Origin: Erysipelothrix sp. UBA3377
Lineage (GTDB): Bacteria; Bacillota_I; Bacilli_A; Erysipelotrichales; Erysipelotrichaceae
Direction of reading: 5' to 3'
DNA length: 10,740 bases
Assembly: GCA_002359085.1 (NCBI GenBank)
Contig: DEQB01000046.1
Span: 1 to 10,740, forward strand
Shown: piece after piece, positions 1-6,063 of the stretch
Layout: the number at the start of each line of letters is the position of its first letter
How positions within the stretch are numbered: position 1 is the stretch's first letter
Program-made: the position numbers and the translations under genes
The notes under the pieces: model-generated
Database searches by the model: none
The model's input: the letters and a program-made list of their open reading frames with translations, nothing else
What the model was told of the DNA's origin: nothing

Positions 1-188
1 AGCATTACCTCTGGATCGTAATCATGACGGCCTTTTAAAGAAGTCTTTATGAATTTTCTTAAGTTCAAACCTCCGATAACTTCTTTAAAGCTAACCACCT
101 GATCACAATCATCTATAATATGTTCATAATCGACTGGTAAAATCAATTGAACTGGTTTATAATCTAATTGTAATTTGTTTATTAGCAT
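1..188 (-). CDS. Transposase, N-terminal part (InsH/DUF772, IS1182-like), cut by window edge
   Basis: Translating the minus strand from the ATG at 188 gives 62 open codons up to the window edge. The visible protein begins MLINKLQLDYKP and includes FKEVIGGLNLRKFI and KGRHDYDPEVML. These resemble the N-terminal domain of IS1182/IS5-like transposases, where a short (K)GR.yDP.vmLk motif precedes the catalytic DDE domain. The catalytic part would lie beyond the left edge, so whether the gene is intact cannot be judged. An in-frame TGA lies 10 codons upstream with no other usable start, so the ATG at 188 is the only choice. No Shine-Dalgarno is visible, and a TATAAT (195-200) sits only 6 bases before the ATG. 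The gene follows the troR terminator in the same direction. Family assignment is by eye from 62 residues. Confidence 0.7.
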   Translation of the reverse strand, partial: MLINKLQLDYKPVQLILPVDYEHIIDDCDQVVSFKEVIGGLNLRKFIKTSLKGRHDYDPEVM

Positions 189-202
189 ACATAAATTATA
201 CC

Positions 203-244
203 AAAAAGCTGAGAACTCTCATACGAGATATTTCCCAGCTTTTT
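203..244 (-). terminator. Intrinsic terminator after troR
   Basis: The arms 203-215 and 232-244 form a 13-bp stem. On the minus strand AAAAAGCTGGGAA pairs with TTCTCAGCTTTTT, with one G-U wobble, and the transcript ends in a U-run. A small inner hairpin (TCTC-GTAT-GAGA) is possible in the loop. The wobble is a mismatch on the plus strand, so the structure favours minus-strand transcripts. It lies 33 bases after the troR stop and would end the tro operon. It also precedes the transposase gene, so it would shield that gene from readthrough. Confidence 0.8.
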
Positions 245-277
245 GTGTTTTTAAAGTAACGGTTCATTATATCTTTT

Positions 278-928
278 TTATGCGAATGTGAAAATCATTT
301 TGGAGATGGGTACAGTGATTTGATGCTCATCGCCATCAATCTCTACCAAAAAGTATCCCGCAAATTCATTTTTATCCAATACAGTCAATGATGTACCTAT
401 TTTTATTCCGACACCATCCAAGAATATTAACAGGTCGTGTTTGTCCATGACACGATTCACCACAAATGTGTCTCCGACTTCCATCTCAAACAATTGTTTC
501 TTCGCAATGTCACTGACGACACCCTCTAAGTTTGGAATTGGATTACCATGATGACAATACTGGGGTTCACTCAAATAGTGATACAGCGCTTCAATTATCT
601 GAGGACTGCTTGCGTGTTCAAGTTCCTCCGCATCATCATGTAACGCCATCCACGGAAAATTAAGTTCCTTATAAAGAAATACCTCCCACAAACGGTGTGC
701 GCGAACCATTCGAATTGCTTCATCGATTCCTTTTTGAGTCAATGTAATCCCCTTATAAGGTTCAAAAATAAGATAATCCTTATGCACCAGTTTTTTAACT
801 TTTTCATTAACACTTTGATCAGAAAATCCCATATGTTCAGAGAGTTCTGATGTTTTTATTTGTTGTCTACCTTGTTCGATTGAAAGTTCATAAATTTGTT
901 TTAAGTAATCTTCTTCGGATCGATACAT
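278..928 (-). CDS. troR: DtxR/MntR-family metal-dependent repressor (TroR-like)
   Basis: A 216-residue cytoplasmic transcription factor with the three-domain DtxR layout. Residues 1-70 form a winged helix-turn-helix, with recognition region SDQSVNEKVKKL and wing GITLTQKG. Residues 71-140 form the dimerisation and metal domain (HRLWE, HDDAEELEH, CHHGNPIP). Residues about 145-216 form an SH3/FeoA-like domain. Aligned by eye to DtxR and Bacillus MntR, the likely primary-site ligands are D7, H78, E101, E104 and H105. DtxR has Met and Cys where this protein has D7 and E101, so the site is manganese-type. The MntR Glu11 position is Lys here, and the usual CPHG reads CHHG. A strong GAGGTGAT Shine-Dalgarno precedes the ATG. 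It is the last gene of the operon, 21 nt after troD, so it probably represses its own synthesis. Function is inferred from family, ligands and context. Confidence 0.9.
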   Translation of the reverse strand: MYRSEEDYLKQIYELSIEQGRQQIKTSELSEHMGFSDQSVNEKVKKLVHKDYLIFEPYKGITLTQKGIDEAIRMVRAHRLWEVFLYKELNFPWMALHDDAEELEHASSPQIIEALYHYLSEPQYCHHGNPIPNLEGVVSDIAKKQLFEMEVGDTFVVNRVMDKHDLLIFLDGVGIKIGTSLTVLDKNEFAGYFLVEIDGDEHQITVPISKMIFTFA

Positions 929-949
929 ACCATCACCTCGTTTCGTATA

Positions 950-2080
950 TTATACCGTACTTGACCACGATTTTATCTTTAAATCGTAATAACTTCTTCC
1001 AGTAGGGGTCATTTTTAAGAATTGGTTTGTGATTGTGAGATAACCCCCATCAATACCCTTCTTTAATATTTTTAAATATCGTGTCTCTGACCAATTCAAT
1101 GCATCTTGAATTAAATTGATATGCAGTACTTGGGATTCTTTATCACTGGATTGATGTTGTACAACATGAATGAGCAGTGCGAACAGTTCAAACTCAGATT
1201 TCTGTTTCATCTTTTTAATCACATTGATGATTAAACCATGCTTTGGATTAAGAATCCAGACACTTAAGAAAGTAATAAAAGTAACAACGACAATGGTTGT
1301 CGCAAGGTTTACATTACCCATAAAGACAAACATCGCAATCCAATAACCTACTGAAGCATTGAATACCGCAAATCCCGCAGAAGCAAACAGGGTTATGTGC
1401 AATTGTTTTGTGATTAATAAAGCCGTAGCTGCAGGTCCAATCATCATTGCGATTACCAAAATGGATCCCACAGCGTTAAAGGATGTGACAGCTGTTAAAG
1501 ATACCATTGTAGTTAATAAATAATGAATGCCTAATGGCATCATACCCAAAGACTTTGCTAGAGCTTGATCAAAAGTTGCGATTTTAAATTCTTTATATAA
1601 TAAAGATATAATACCCACGATTAAAACAAGGACTATACTATTTATAAACAACGTTTTTGATCCCACATTGACACCATGAATAACCCATTGGTCAAAAGCA
1701 GCAAATTCAAGATTACCACTGATTGCGTGTGAATCAAGATGGGTATGAGAGAACCGTGTTGATATTAAGATCACTGCCACACTGAAGAGAAAAGGAAACA
1801 CAACACCCGTTGCGGCATCCTCAGAAGTTCTTTTCGTACTGACGAGTAACTCTATTAAAATAACGGTAATCACGCCCATAAGGGTTGCGCCTACCATGAG
1901 TAAGGGACTGTTTAAATCTTTGGTAATCCAATACGCTAAAACAATTCCCAAAAGAACCGTATGAGAAATCGCATCAACGATCATCGACATTTTTCTTAAA
2001 ATTAAAAACACACCGAGAATGGCACACGATACTCCCACAACGATTCCAATTAATAGCGTTTGAATTGCGATACTATCCAT
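950..2080 (-). CDS. troD: Mn/Zn ABC transporter permease with C-terminal winged-helix-like tail (TroD-like)
   Basis: A 376-residue integral membrane protein of the ABC-3 (ZnuB/MntB/TroCD) family. With TroC it should form the membrane channel that takes metal from TroA, powered by TroB. About eight hydrophobic segments fill residues 5-277. The conserved DAISHTVLLG motif (36-45) and SILVIAMMIGPAATA (206-220) are typical of the family. The tail after residue 280 is about 97 residues and soluble-looking. It contains HINLIQDALNWSETRYLKIL (320-339), then GGYLTI and LKMTPTG, which read like a helix-turn-helix followed by a wing. Many family members end near 280-300 residues, so this is a real extension. 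The ATG overlaps the end of troC by 8 nt. GGAG lies 9 nt upstream, so translation is probably coupled. Metal choice is inferred from the neighbours. Confidence 0.92.
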   Translation of the reverse strand: MDSIAIQTLLIGIVVGVSCAILGVFLILRKMSMIVDAISHTVLLGIVLAYWITKDLNSPLLMVGATLMGVITVILIELLVSTKRTSEDAATGVVFPFLFSVAVILISTRFSHTHLDSHAISGNLEFAAFDQWVIHGVNVGSKTLFINSIVLVLIVGIISLLYKEFKIATFDQALAKSLGMMPLGIHYLLTTMVSLTAVTSFNAVGSILVIAMMIGPAATALLITKQLHITLFASAGFAVFNASVGYWIAMFVFMGNVNLATTIVVVTFITFLSVWILNPKHGLIINVIKKMKQKSEFELFALLIHVVQHQSSDKESQVLHINLIQDALNWSETRYLKILKKGIDGGYLTITNQFLKMTPTGRSYYDLKIKSWSSTV

Positions 2081-3125
2081 GATAATTCACTCCTACTATC
2101 TCTTTAACTTTTTCTTCTCCTTTTGACGTTAAATGGTGATTTCCCATTTCATCAAGTGAAACATAGCTTTCTTTTAAAAGTTTATCAATCATTGAGTCTT
2201 TAATCGTGAATCCTTTTCTCACATCCAAAAGACTTTTATAAGTTTGAATGTCCTTGCGATGTCTTTGTCTTTGAATTTCTTTTGCGATAACCCCTGATTG
2301 GGGCGCAAAGAAAATTGAAATAAACGCAATTAATGTTCCCACACTAACAATGACAGGTCCTGTTGGAAGTCCCGTTGGATGCGTAACACTGATGAGCGTT
2401 CCCACAAAGGCTGAAATAGCCCCAAATAGTGCAGACAAAAATACATTTATGGATAAGTTATGACTCCATTGTCTTGACGCTAAGCCAGGCGCTATTAACA
2501 GTGAGCTCATTAAAATAACACCTACAGACCGTATTCCAGATACGATAACCAGAATCGTCATAAATGACATTAAGAATTCTATCCATTCATTTGAAAAACC
2601 CAATGATGTATAAAACTGCGCATCAAAGGTTTGTGTTTTAATCTGTCTCCAGAATAATACAATTAAAACTAGAATAAACACTAATACCACTAACAGTGTA
2701 ATGATGTCTCTTTCTATGATTGTTGCAGCACTCCCAAATATAAAATCATCCAATTTGGCTTTTGAGAATTCTGGTTTCCGAGAAATGAGACTGATTAGAA
2801 AACGTCCCAATCCAAAGAAGGAAGATAGGATTAAGGCTAAAATCGCATCGCCTTGTAGCTTCGTATACTTTTTAATAATACGCATGGTTAACATCGCAAT
2901 TCCAGCAGAGATAGCTGCACCGATAATCAGTACACTGACTTCCTTTGATTTTGTAAACATAAACATCAATACAACCCCTGGTAGGGTTGCGTGTGAAAGA
3001 GCATCTCCAATTAAGGCTTGCTTTCTAAGCAGTGTAAAAACACCCAGAATACCACTGACAATCCCAAGAAGTACGGTACCCAAGAGTACGACTTGAACGA
3101 CCCCATTGTTTAAAATTTCGATCAT
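2073..3125 (-). CDS. troC: Mn/Zn ABC transporter permease with short C-terminal extension (TroC-like)
   Basis: A 350-residue membrane permease of the ABC-3 family, partner of TroD. Hydrophobic helices span residues 8-275. DALSHATLPG (41-50) is the family signature, and GVILMSSLLIAPGLASRQW (202-220) matches the late conserved helix. A charged cytoplasmic tail from about 280 contains SMIDKLLKESYVSLDEMGNH followed by HLTSKGEEKVKEI. It has the pattern of a recognition-type helix, a strand and a wing, like the DNA-binding end of DtxR-type repressors but smaller. The ATG lies 8 nt after the troB stop. An AAGGAG is about 13 nt upstream, rather far, but an in-frame TGA two codons upstream rules out an earlier start. 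An ATG closer to that AAGGAG is in another frame and does not give the permease. It is the third gene of the metal-uptake operon. Confidence 0.92.
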   Translation of the reverse strand: MIEILNNGVVQVVLLGTVLLGIVSGILGVFTLLRKQALIGDALSHATLPGVVLMFMFTKSKEVSVLIIGAAISAGIAMLTMRIIKKYTKLQGDAILALILSSFFGLGRFLISLISRKPEFSKAKLDDFIFGSAATIIERDIITLLVVLVFILVLIVLFWRQIKTQTFDAQFYTSLGFSNEWIEFLMSFMTILVIVSGIRSVGVILMSSLLIAPGLASRQWSHNLSINVFLSALFGAISAFVGTLISVTHPTGLPTGPVIVSVGTLIAFISIFFAPQSGVIAKEIQRQRHRKDIQTYKSLLDVRKGFTIKDSMIDKLLKESYVSLDEMGNHHLTSKGEEKVKEIVGVNYHG

Positions 3126-3133
3126 GGTTCATG

Positions 3134-3871
3134 TCACACTCCTTTTTCCTGTGAATCAAATGGATTTTGATAGGTTTTATCAATGTTTTCTTTCGTGAAT
3201 GTTTCGTCTATGGGACCTTGTGCGATGATACTGCGATTTAATAAAATCACCGTATCAAAATACTTTGGTACGGTTTCTAAATCATGATGTACCACAATCA
3301 ATGTTTTATTTTCTTTTTTTAATGCATGAAATAACGCAACAATGGTGCGTTCAGTTTTCGCATCAACACCTTGAAAGGGTTCATCCATAAAATAGATTTC
3401 CGCTTTTTGTGCAAGTGCGCGTGCAAGAAATACACGTTGTTGTTGGCCACCAGATAACTCAGAAATCTGTCTATCCTTTAAGGGATAAATCCCAACCTTT
3501 TCCATGGCTTCTTTCGCGATTTTTCTATCTTCTTTACCAACACGCTTGAACAACCCAAGATGTCCATATCGACCCATGAGGACTACATCTTTTACCGTAA
3601 TGGGGAAGTTCCAATCAACGGAACCTTTTTGGGGAACGTACGATATCTTTTTCTGAATATCCTTATACGGTTTATCGTAGAAACGCACACTGCCTGTAAT
3701 GGGTTTTATAAAATCCAACATAGATTTAATGAGGGTTGACTTTCCTGCCCCATTGGGACCCACAATTGCAATGAGTTTTCCCTTCTCCATTGATACATCA
3801 ACATCCCACAATACTGGATGGGAATCATAAGCGACGGTCAGATCTTCTACTTTTATGATTGTTTCCTTCAT
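3134..3871 (-). CDS. troB: Mn/Zn ABC transporter ATP-binding protein (TroB-like)
   Basis: A 245-residue cytoplasmic ATPase that powers the TroC/TroD permease pair. All ABC motifs are present: Walker A GPNGAGKST (38-46), Q-loop SYVPQ (Q81) followed by VDWNFPITVKDVV, signature LSGGQQQR (139-146), Walker B IYFMDEP (159-165) and switch histidine VVHHD (H196). The VDWNFP segment after the Q-loop is characteristic of the Mn/Zn uptake subfamily (MntB, ZnuC, TroB) and separates it from haem or siderophore ATPases. Length is normal for the family. The ATG lies 1 nt after the troA stop. A GAGGGG Shine-Dalgarno sits inside the end of troA, which points to translational coupling. The gene ends in TGA, which shows this organism uses TGA as stop. 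Confidence 0.95.
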   Translation of the reverse strand: MKETIIKVEDLTVAYDSHPVLWDVDVSMEKGKLIAIVGPNGAGKSTLIKSMLDFIKPITGSVRFYDKPYKDIQKKISYVPQKGSVDWNFPITVKDVVLMGRYGHLGLFKRVGKEDRKIAKEAMEKVGIYPLKDRQISELSGGQQQRVFLARALAQKAEIYFMDEPFQGVDAKTERTIVALFHALKKENKTLIVVHHDLETVPKYFDTVILLNRSIIAQGPIDETFTKENIDKTYQNPFDSQEKGV

Positions 3872-3872
3872 A

Positions 3873-4766
3873 TTATTTCAACCCCTCAACAATACTGTTT
3901 ACGTTGTGTTTAATCGCATTGGTATATTCTGAATCAATTTCTGATCCCAAAGAATCAGAATAGAGTTCATTCCCAACTTTTACAGAACTGCCCCTTCTTT
4001 CAACTTCTGCTACCACTGAGTCAATGGTAGTTTGGGGTACTGTACTTTCAATGAATATTGATTTAACGTGATTCTCAATAATAACATCAGCAACGAGATT
4101 GATATTCTGTGTCGTAACTTCACCTTCTGTGGATAATCCCGCAATTGCAAAAACCTCAAAACCATAGGTTGAGGCGAAGTATCCAAAAGCATCGTGAGCC
4201 GTCACTAAAATCTTTTGATGATTTTCAAGTTCAGATACTTTCGTTTCAATCCATTGGTTCAATTCATTTAATGTTTCAATATAAGATACTGTATTGGATT
4301 CATACACTGTGGCATGACTTGGGTCTGCTTCCTTAAGTGCATCACCCACAATGCGTGCAGCTTCTTGCCACAAGGGAACACTAAACCAAAAGTGTGGGTC
4401 TATTTCATTTTCATCTATGAACAAGAGTCTTCCTTTATCCAACATATCCCCAACTTGTATCGTCTTATCTTCGTAAGCGTTTAAGATTTGTGAAAAATGG
4501 GTTTCTAAATTCAAACCAGAAAAGACTACCAGTTTGGCATTTTGAATGATGCGTGTATCCCCACCTGTTGGTTGGGCGAGGTGTGGATCAATCCCGGGGC
4601 CAAATAACATCGTTACATGGACATGGTCCTGACCAATCTGTTTTACCAGATCCCCCAACATTGTTGTGGAAACCACAATCTCAAATTCATGATTGTCTGT
4701 ATCATTGGTTGCACAACCTGTAATGGTTATCAGTATGAATATAATGGTTATTATTGTTTTTTTCAT
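3873..4766 (-). CDS. troA: Mn/Zn-binding lipoprotein, ABC substrate-binding protein (TroA/ZnuA type)
   Basis: A 297-residue cluster A-I metal-binding lipoprotein anchored outside the membrane, which delivers metal to TroC/TroD. A signal peptide (MKKTIITIIF, hydrophobic to residue 16) ends in the lipobox ITGC, with Cys18 as the lipidation site. Expected metal ligands are His62 (GIDPHLAQPTGGD), His125 (DPHFWF), His191 (TAHDAFGYFA) and Asp271 (ELYSDSLG). The His-His-His-Asp set matches Treponema TroA, which binds Zn and Mn. PsaA-type Mn proteins have Glu at the third position. The His-rich loop of many ZnuA proteins is absent. I chose the ATG at 4766 (GTGAG 7 nt upstream). A TTG at 4784 in frame would add six residues but sits against the operator and next to the predicted transcription start. 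It is the first gene of the operon. Confidence 0.95.
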   Translation of the reverse strand: MKKTIITIIFILITITGCATNDTDNHEFEIVVSTTMLGDLVKQIGQDHVHVTMLFGPGIDPHLAQPTGGDTRIIQNAKLVVFSGLNLETHFSQILNAYEDKTIQVGDMLDKGRLLFIDENEIDPHFWFSVPLWQEAARIVGDALKEADPSHATVYESNTVSYIETLNELNQWIETKVSELENHQKILVTAHDAFGYFASTYGFEVFAIAGLSTEGEVTTQNINLVADVIIENHVKSIFIESTVPQTTIDSVVAEVERRGSSVKVGNELYSDSLGSEIDSEYTNAIKHNVNSIVEGLK

Positions 4767-4785
4767 GGTATGTCTCACTTTCAAA

Positions 4786-4801
4786 TTAAGGTGTGCCTTA
4801 A
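4786..4801. promoter_or_regulatory. Perfect palindrome, likely TroR/MntR operator
   Basis: TTAAGGTGTGCCTTAA has perfect 6-bp arms around a 4-base centre. It lies directly downstream of the predicted troA transcription start (about 4803) and upstream of the troA ribosome-binding site. Size and position fit a DtxR/MntR-type box, and the operon encodes such a regulator. The assignment to TroR is inference. Confidence 0.75.
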
Positions 4802-4809
4802 CATTATTT

Positions 4810-4838
4810 ACATTATCACCTTAATTGGCATGTGTCAA
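4810..4838 (-). promoter_or_regulatory. tro operon promoter
   Basis: Reading the minus strand, a perfect -35 TTGACA (4833-4838) is followed by a 17-base spacer and TAATGT (4810-4815). The -10 keeps the key first, second and last bases and is preceded by TGA, an extended -10 element. Transcription would start near 4803, giving a leader of about 37 bases before the troA ATG. An alternative -10, GATAAT, would have a 15-base spacer. Confidence 0.75.
4817..4826. promoter_or_regulatory. Second TTAAGG half-site within the tro promoter spacer
   Basis: On the minus strand AATTAAGGTG occupies the spacer next to the -10. It is the exact inverted copy of CACCTTAATT, the right arm and flank of the palindrome at 4786-4801. 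A protein bound here would cover the promoter. It could give the repressor a second contact, so that the operator region spans roughly 4784-4826. Confidence 0.5.
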
Positions 4839-4849
4839 CTCATGAACAT

Positions 4850-4881
4850 AAAAAAACTGAGACTCAATTAAGAATCTCAGT
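4850..4881 (-). terminator. Intrinsic terminator after the lipoprotein gene
   Basis: On the minus strand ACTGAGATTC (4881-4872) pairs with GAGTCTCAGT (4865-4856). This gives a 10-bp stem with one U-G pair and a 6-base loop, followed by seven U residues (4856-4850). It begins 17 bases after the stop codon of the lipoprotein gene and 11 bases before the tro -35 box, so it insulates the two transcription units. Confidence 0.9.
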
Positions 4882-4898
4882 CATAAATATTAATTTAA

Positions 4899-5909
4899 TT
4901 ATTTAACAGCTTCTGCGTTTTTAGCTGCTTTATCAACAACGTCTAAGTATTGACCAATATTGATCGTTACGGTTGATTTTAAATCTTCAACATCTGCAAC
5001 TCTGTCATGGTTTTCGTCTTTTACGTATGTTGGCATGCCAACTACTTCAGAAACTGTTTTACCAATGAAGTGTGCTTCAAATGCTGCAATTTGGTCATCC
5101 CATTCAGCAACTGCTGTTGGGTTTTTCATCATGCCATAGTCATCACCAAGTTGTTTCTTAGTTGTTACTACATCTGATAATGTGATTACGCCACCTTCTA
5201 AGGTTGCTTTACTTTGCATTGTATCCAATGCTGCGTATACGATTTTACCATCTGCATCCAAAGCGATTGTAGCGAAGTCTGTTAAGATTTCGATTCCTGT
5301 TTGTGCTGCAGTAGTAATGGATCTTGTTCCAACTTTGTCTACGTTTTCAACTGTTACAGCATTGTCTGCTGCCATTTTAACAACTGCTTGGTAGTTTTCG
5401 ATTGTAATGGTTACACTTGATTTCAAATCTTCTACATCAGGCACAGCTTGGTGTGCATCATCTTTTTGGTAAACAGGAATGTTTAATACTTCTTCAACTG
5501 TCATACCTGTAATGTATTGTTCAAAGCTATCCATTTGTACATACCACTCAGCGATTGCTGCTGGGTTTCTTGTCATTCCATAATCGTCACCCAACTCTTT
5601 TTTAGTTGTAGGTGCGTTTGCTTGTCCGCTAAATCCTGTTAATTTGTCATTTGCATCAAAAGTAACGTTGTTTTGTGCTACGTCAATATATACATCAACG
5701 ATTTTTCCATCTTCACTCAATACTACGTGTGCGAAGTATGTGTCAAGCGCAAACTTTCCGTCTTCTTCTCCTGCGTCTGTACCACTTTGGTGTGTTAGGG
5801 ATGCTGTACCAATTTTGTATGTAGCACCTTTAACATCTTCGTCTGCGTTATTGCCACAACCGACGAGTACCAGTAACATAGTTAATAAAACTCCTAATAA
5901 TTTTTTCAT
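4899..5909 (-). CDS. Secreted lipoprotein with two tandem copies of one domain, possibly FMN-binding-like
   Basis: A 336-residue surface lipoprotein. The signal peptide MKKLLGVLLTMLLVLVGC ends in the lipobox LVGC (Cys18). The mature part is acidic and consists of two homologous units, about residues 31-184 and 190-332. Each holds a DGKIV strand, TTKK(E/Q)LGDDYGM, a NP.A.AEW helix, and DVEDLKS(S/T)VTI near its end. That last motif, followed by a helix, recalls the SGAT flavin-attachment end of FMN_bind domains, but the G and A are replaced. A flavin or electron-transfer role is therefore only a suggestion, and no substrate can be named. AGGAGG lies 9 nt before the ATG at 5909 and only 3 nt before another in-frame ATG at 5915, so I chose 5909. 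It appears to be monocistronic, with its own promoter and terminator. Confidence 0.85.
   Translation of the reverse strand: MKKLLGVLLTMLLVLVGCGNNADEDVKGATYKIGTASLTHQSGTDAGEEDGKFALDTYFAHVVLSEDGKIVDVYIDVAQNNVTFDANDKLTGFSGQANAPTTKKELGDDYGMTRNPAAIAEWYVQMDSFEQYITGMTVEEVLNIPVYQKDDAHQAVPDVEDLKSSVTITIENYQAVVKMAADNAVTVENVDKVGTRSITTAAQTGIEILTDFATIALDADGKIVYAALDTMQSKATLEGGVITLSDVVTTKKQLGDDYGMMKNPTAVAEWDDQIAAFEAHFIGKTVSEVVGMPTYVKDENHDRVADVEDLKSTVTINIGQYLDVVDKAAKNAEAVK
4914..5819 (-). repeat. Intragenic tandem duplication in the lipoprotein gene
   Basis: Two protein-level repeat units lie head to tail, at about 5358-5819 and 4914-5342. The second halves are the best conserved: TTKKELGDDYGM against TTKKQLGDDYGM, and DVEDLKSSVTI against DVEDLKSTVTI, with the same spacing. 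The first halves have diverged. This looks like an old domain duplication, not a recent DNA copy. Confidence 0.85.
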
Positions 5910-5935
5910 TTGCATAAGCCTCCTCTTGCCCTCTA

Positions 5936-5964
5936 ATCATAAAATTGAAGCGGCTTTTTATCAA
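5936..5964 (-). promoter_or_regulatory. Promoter of the lipoprotein gene
   Basis: On the minus strand TTGATA (5959-5964) and TATGAT (5936-5941) are separated by exactly 17 bases, and each differs by one base from the sigma-A consensus. Transcription would start near 5929, leaving a short leader that contains the AGGAGG ribosome-binding site at 5919-5924. Confidence 0.7.
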
Positions 5965-5965
5965 T

Positions 5966-6029
5966 AAGCGTTTATCTAATTGTGTATTTTTTTTCACAAT
6001 TAACAACGAATTGATTCCGGTAAACGCTT
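5966..6029. promoter_or_regulatory. Inverted repeat pair upstream of the lipoprotein promoter
   Basis: AAGCGTTTA (5966-5974) and TAAACGCTT (6021-6029) are exact reverse complements 46 bases apart. Both contain a central CG flanked by A/T, as in LacI/CcpA-type operators. The proximal copy abuts the -35 box. They could be two protein sites that allow looping, or the closing stem of an RNA structure that encloses the hairpin at 5976-6003. Confidence 0.45.
5976..6003. other. AT-rich hairpin between miaA and the lipoprotein gene
   Basis: CTAATTGTG (5976-5984) and CACAATTAA (5995-6003) form a 9-bp stem, with one wobble on the minus strand, around a loop containing eight consecutive T on the plus strand. 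No U-run follows on the minus strand, so it does not look like a normal miaA terminator. It may be an inner stem of a larger fold or a protein-binding site. Confidence 0.4.
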
Positions 6030-6032
6030 TCT
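6019..6032. promoter_or_regulatory. cre-like box (CcpA/LacI-type)
   Basis: GGTAAACGCTTTCT matches the catabolite-response consensus TGNAARCGNWWWCA at 12 of 14 positions, failing only at the outermost T and A. It is centred about 96 bases upstream of the predicted lipoprotein transcription start, and 31 bases past the miaA stop. This could be an activator site for the lipoprotein gene. No such regulator is encoded in the window. Confidence 0.4.
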
Positions 6033-6063
6033 TTGTGAAAAATTACTCAAAATGCACACAAAG

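Noticed and set aside
949..977. Possible internal promoter before troR (TATAAT at 949-954 inside the palindrome GTATATTATAC, 945-955)
   Set aside because: The hexamer 17 bases upstream (GATAAA) matches the -35 poorly and there is no extended -10. The -10-like string overlaps the troD stop codon and may be chance in AT-rich sequence.
2701..3096. Plus-strand 131-codon open frame
   Set aside because: It lies wholly inside troC on the opposite strand, has no ribosome-binding site and no recognisable motif, while troC has clear family signatures.
4767..4784. TTG start giving a six-residue longer TroA
   Set aside because: It adjoins the operator and lies close to the predicted transcription start. 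The ATG at 4766 gives a normal lipoprotein signal peptide.
4010..4871. Short open frames in and beside troA on both strands (4010-4192, 4145-4336, 4617-4871)
   Set aside because: They overlap the real troA gene, its promoter and a terminator, and show no coding features.
5182..5967. Plus-strand open frames opposite the lipoprotein gene (5182-5394 and 5644-5967)
   Set aside because: They are antisense shadows of the repeated coding sequence and give low-complexity protein with no start signal.
6031..6063. CTTTGTG/CACAAAG inverted repeat as a miaA terminator
   Set aside because: The stem is only 7 bp with a 19-base loop, and no U-run follows on the minus strand.
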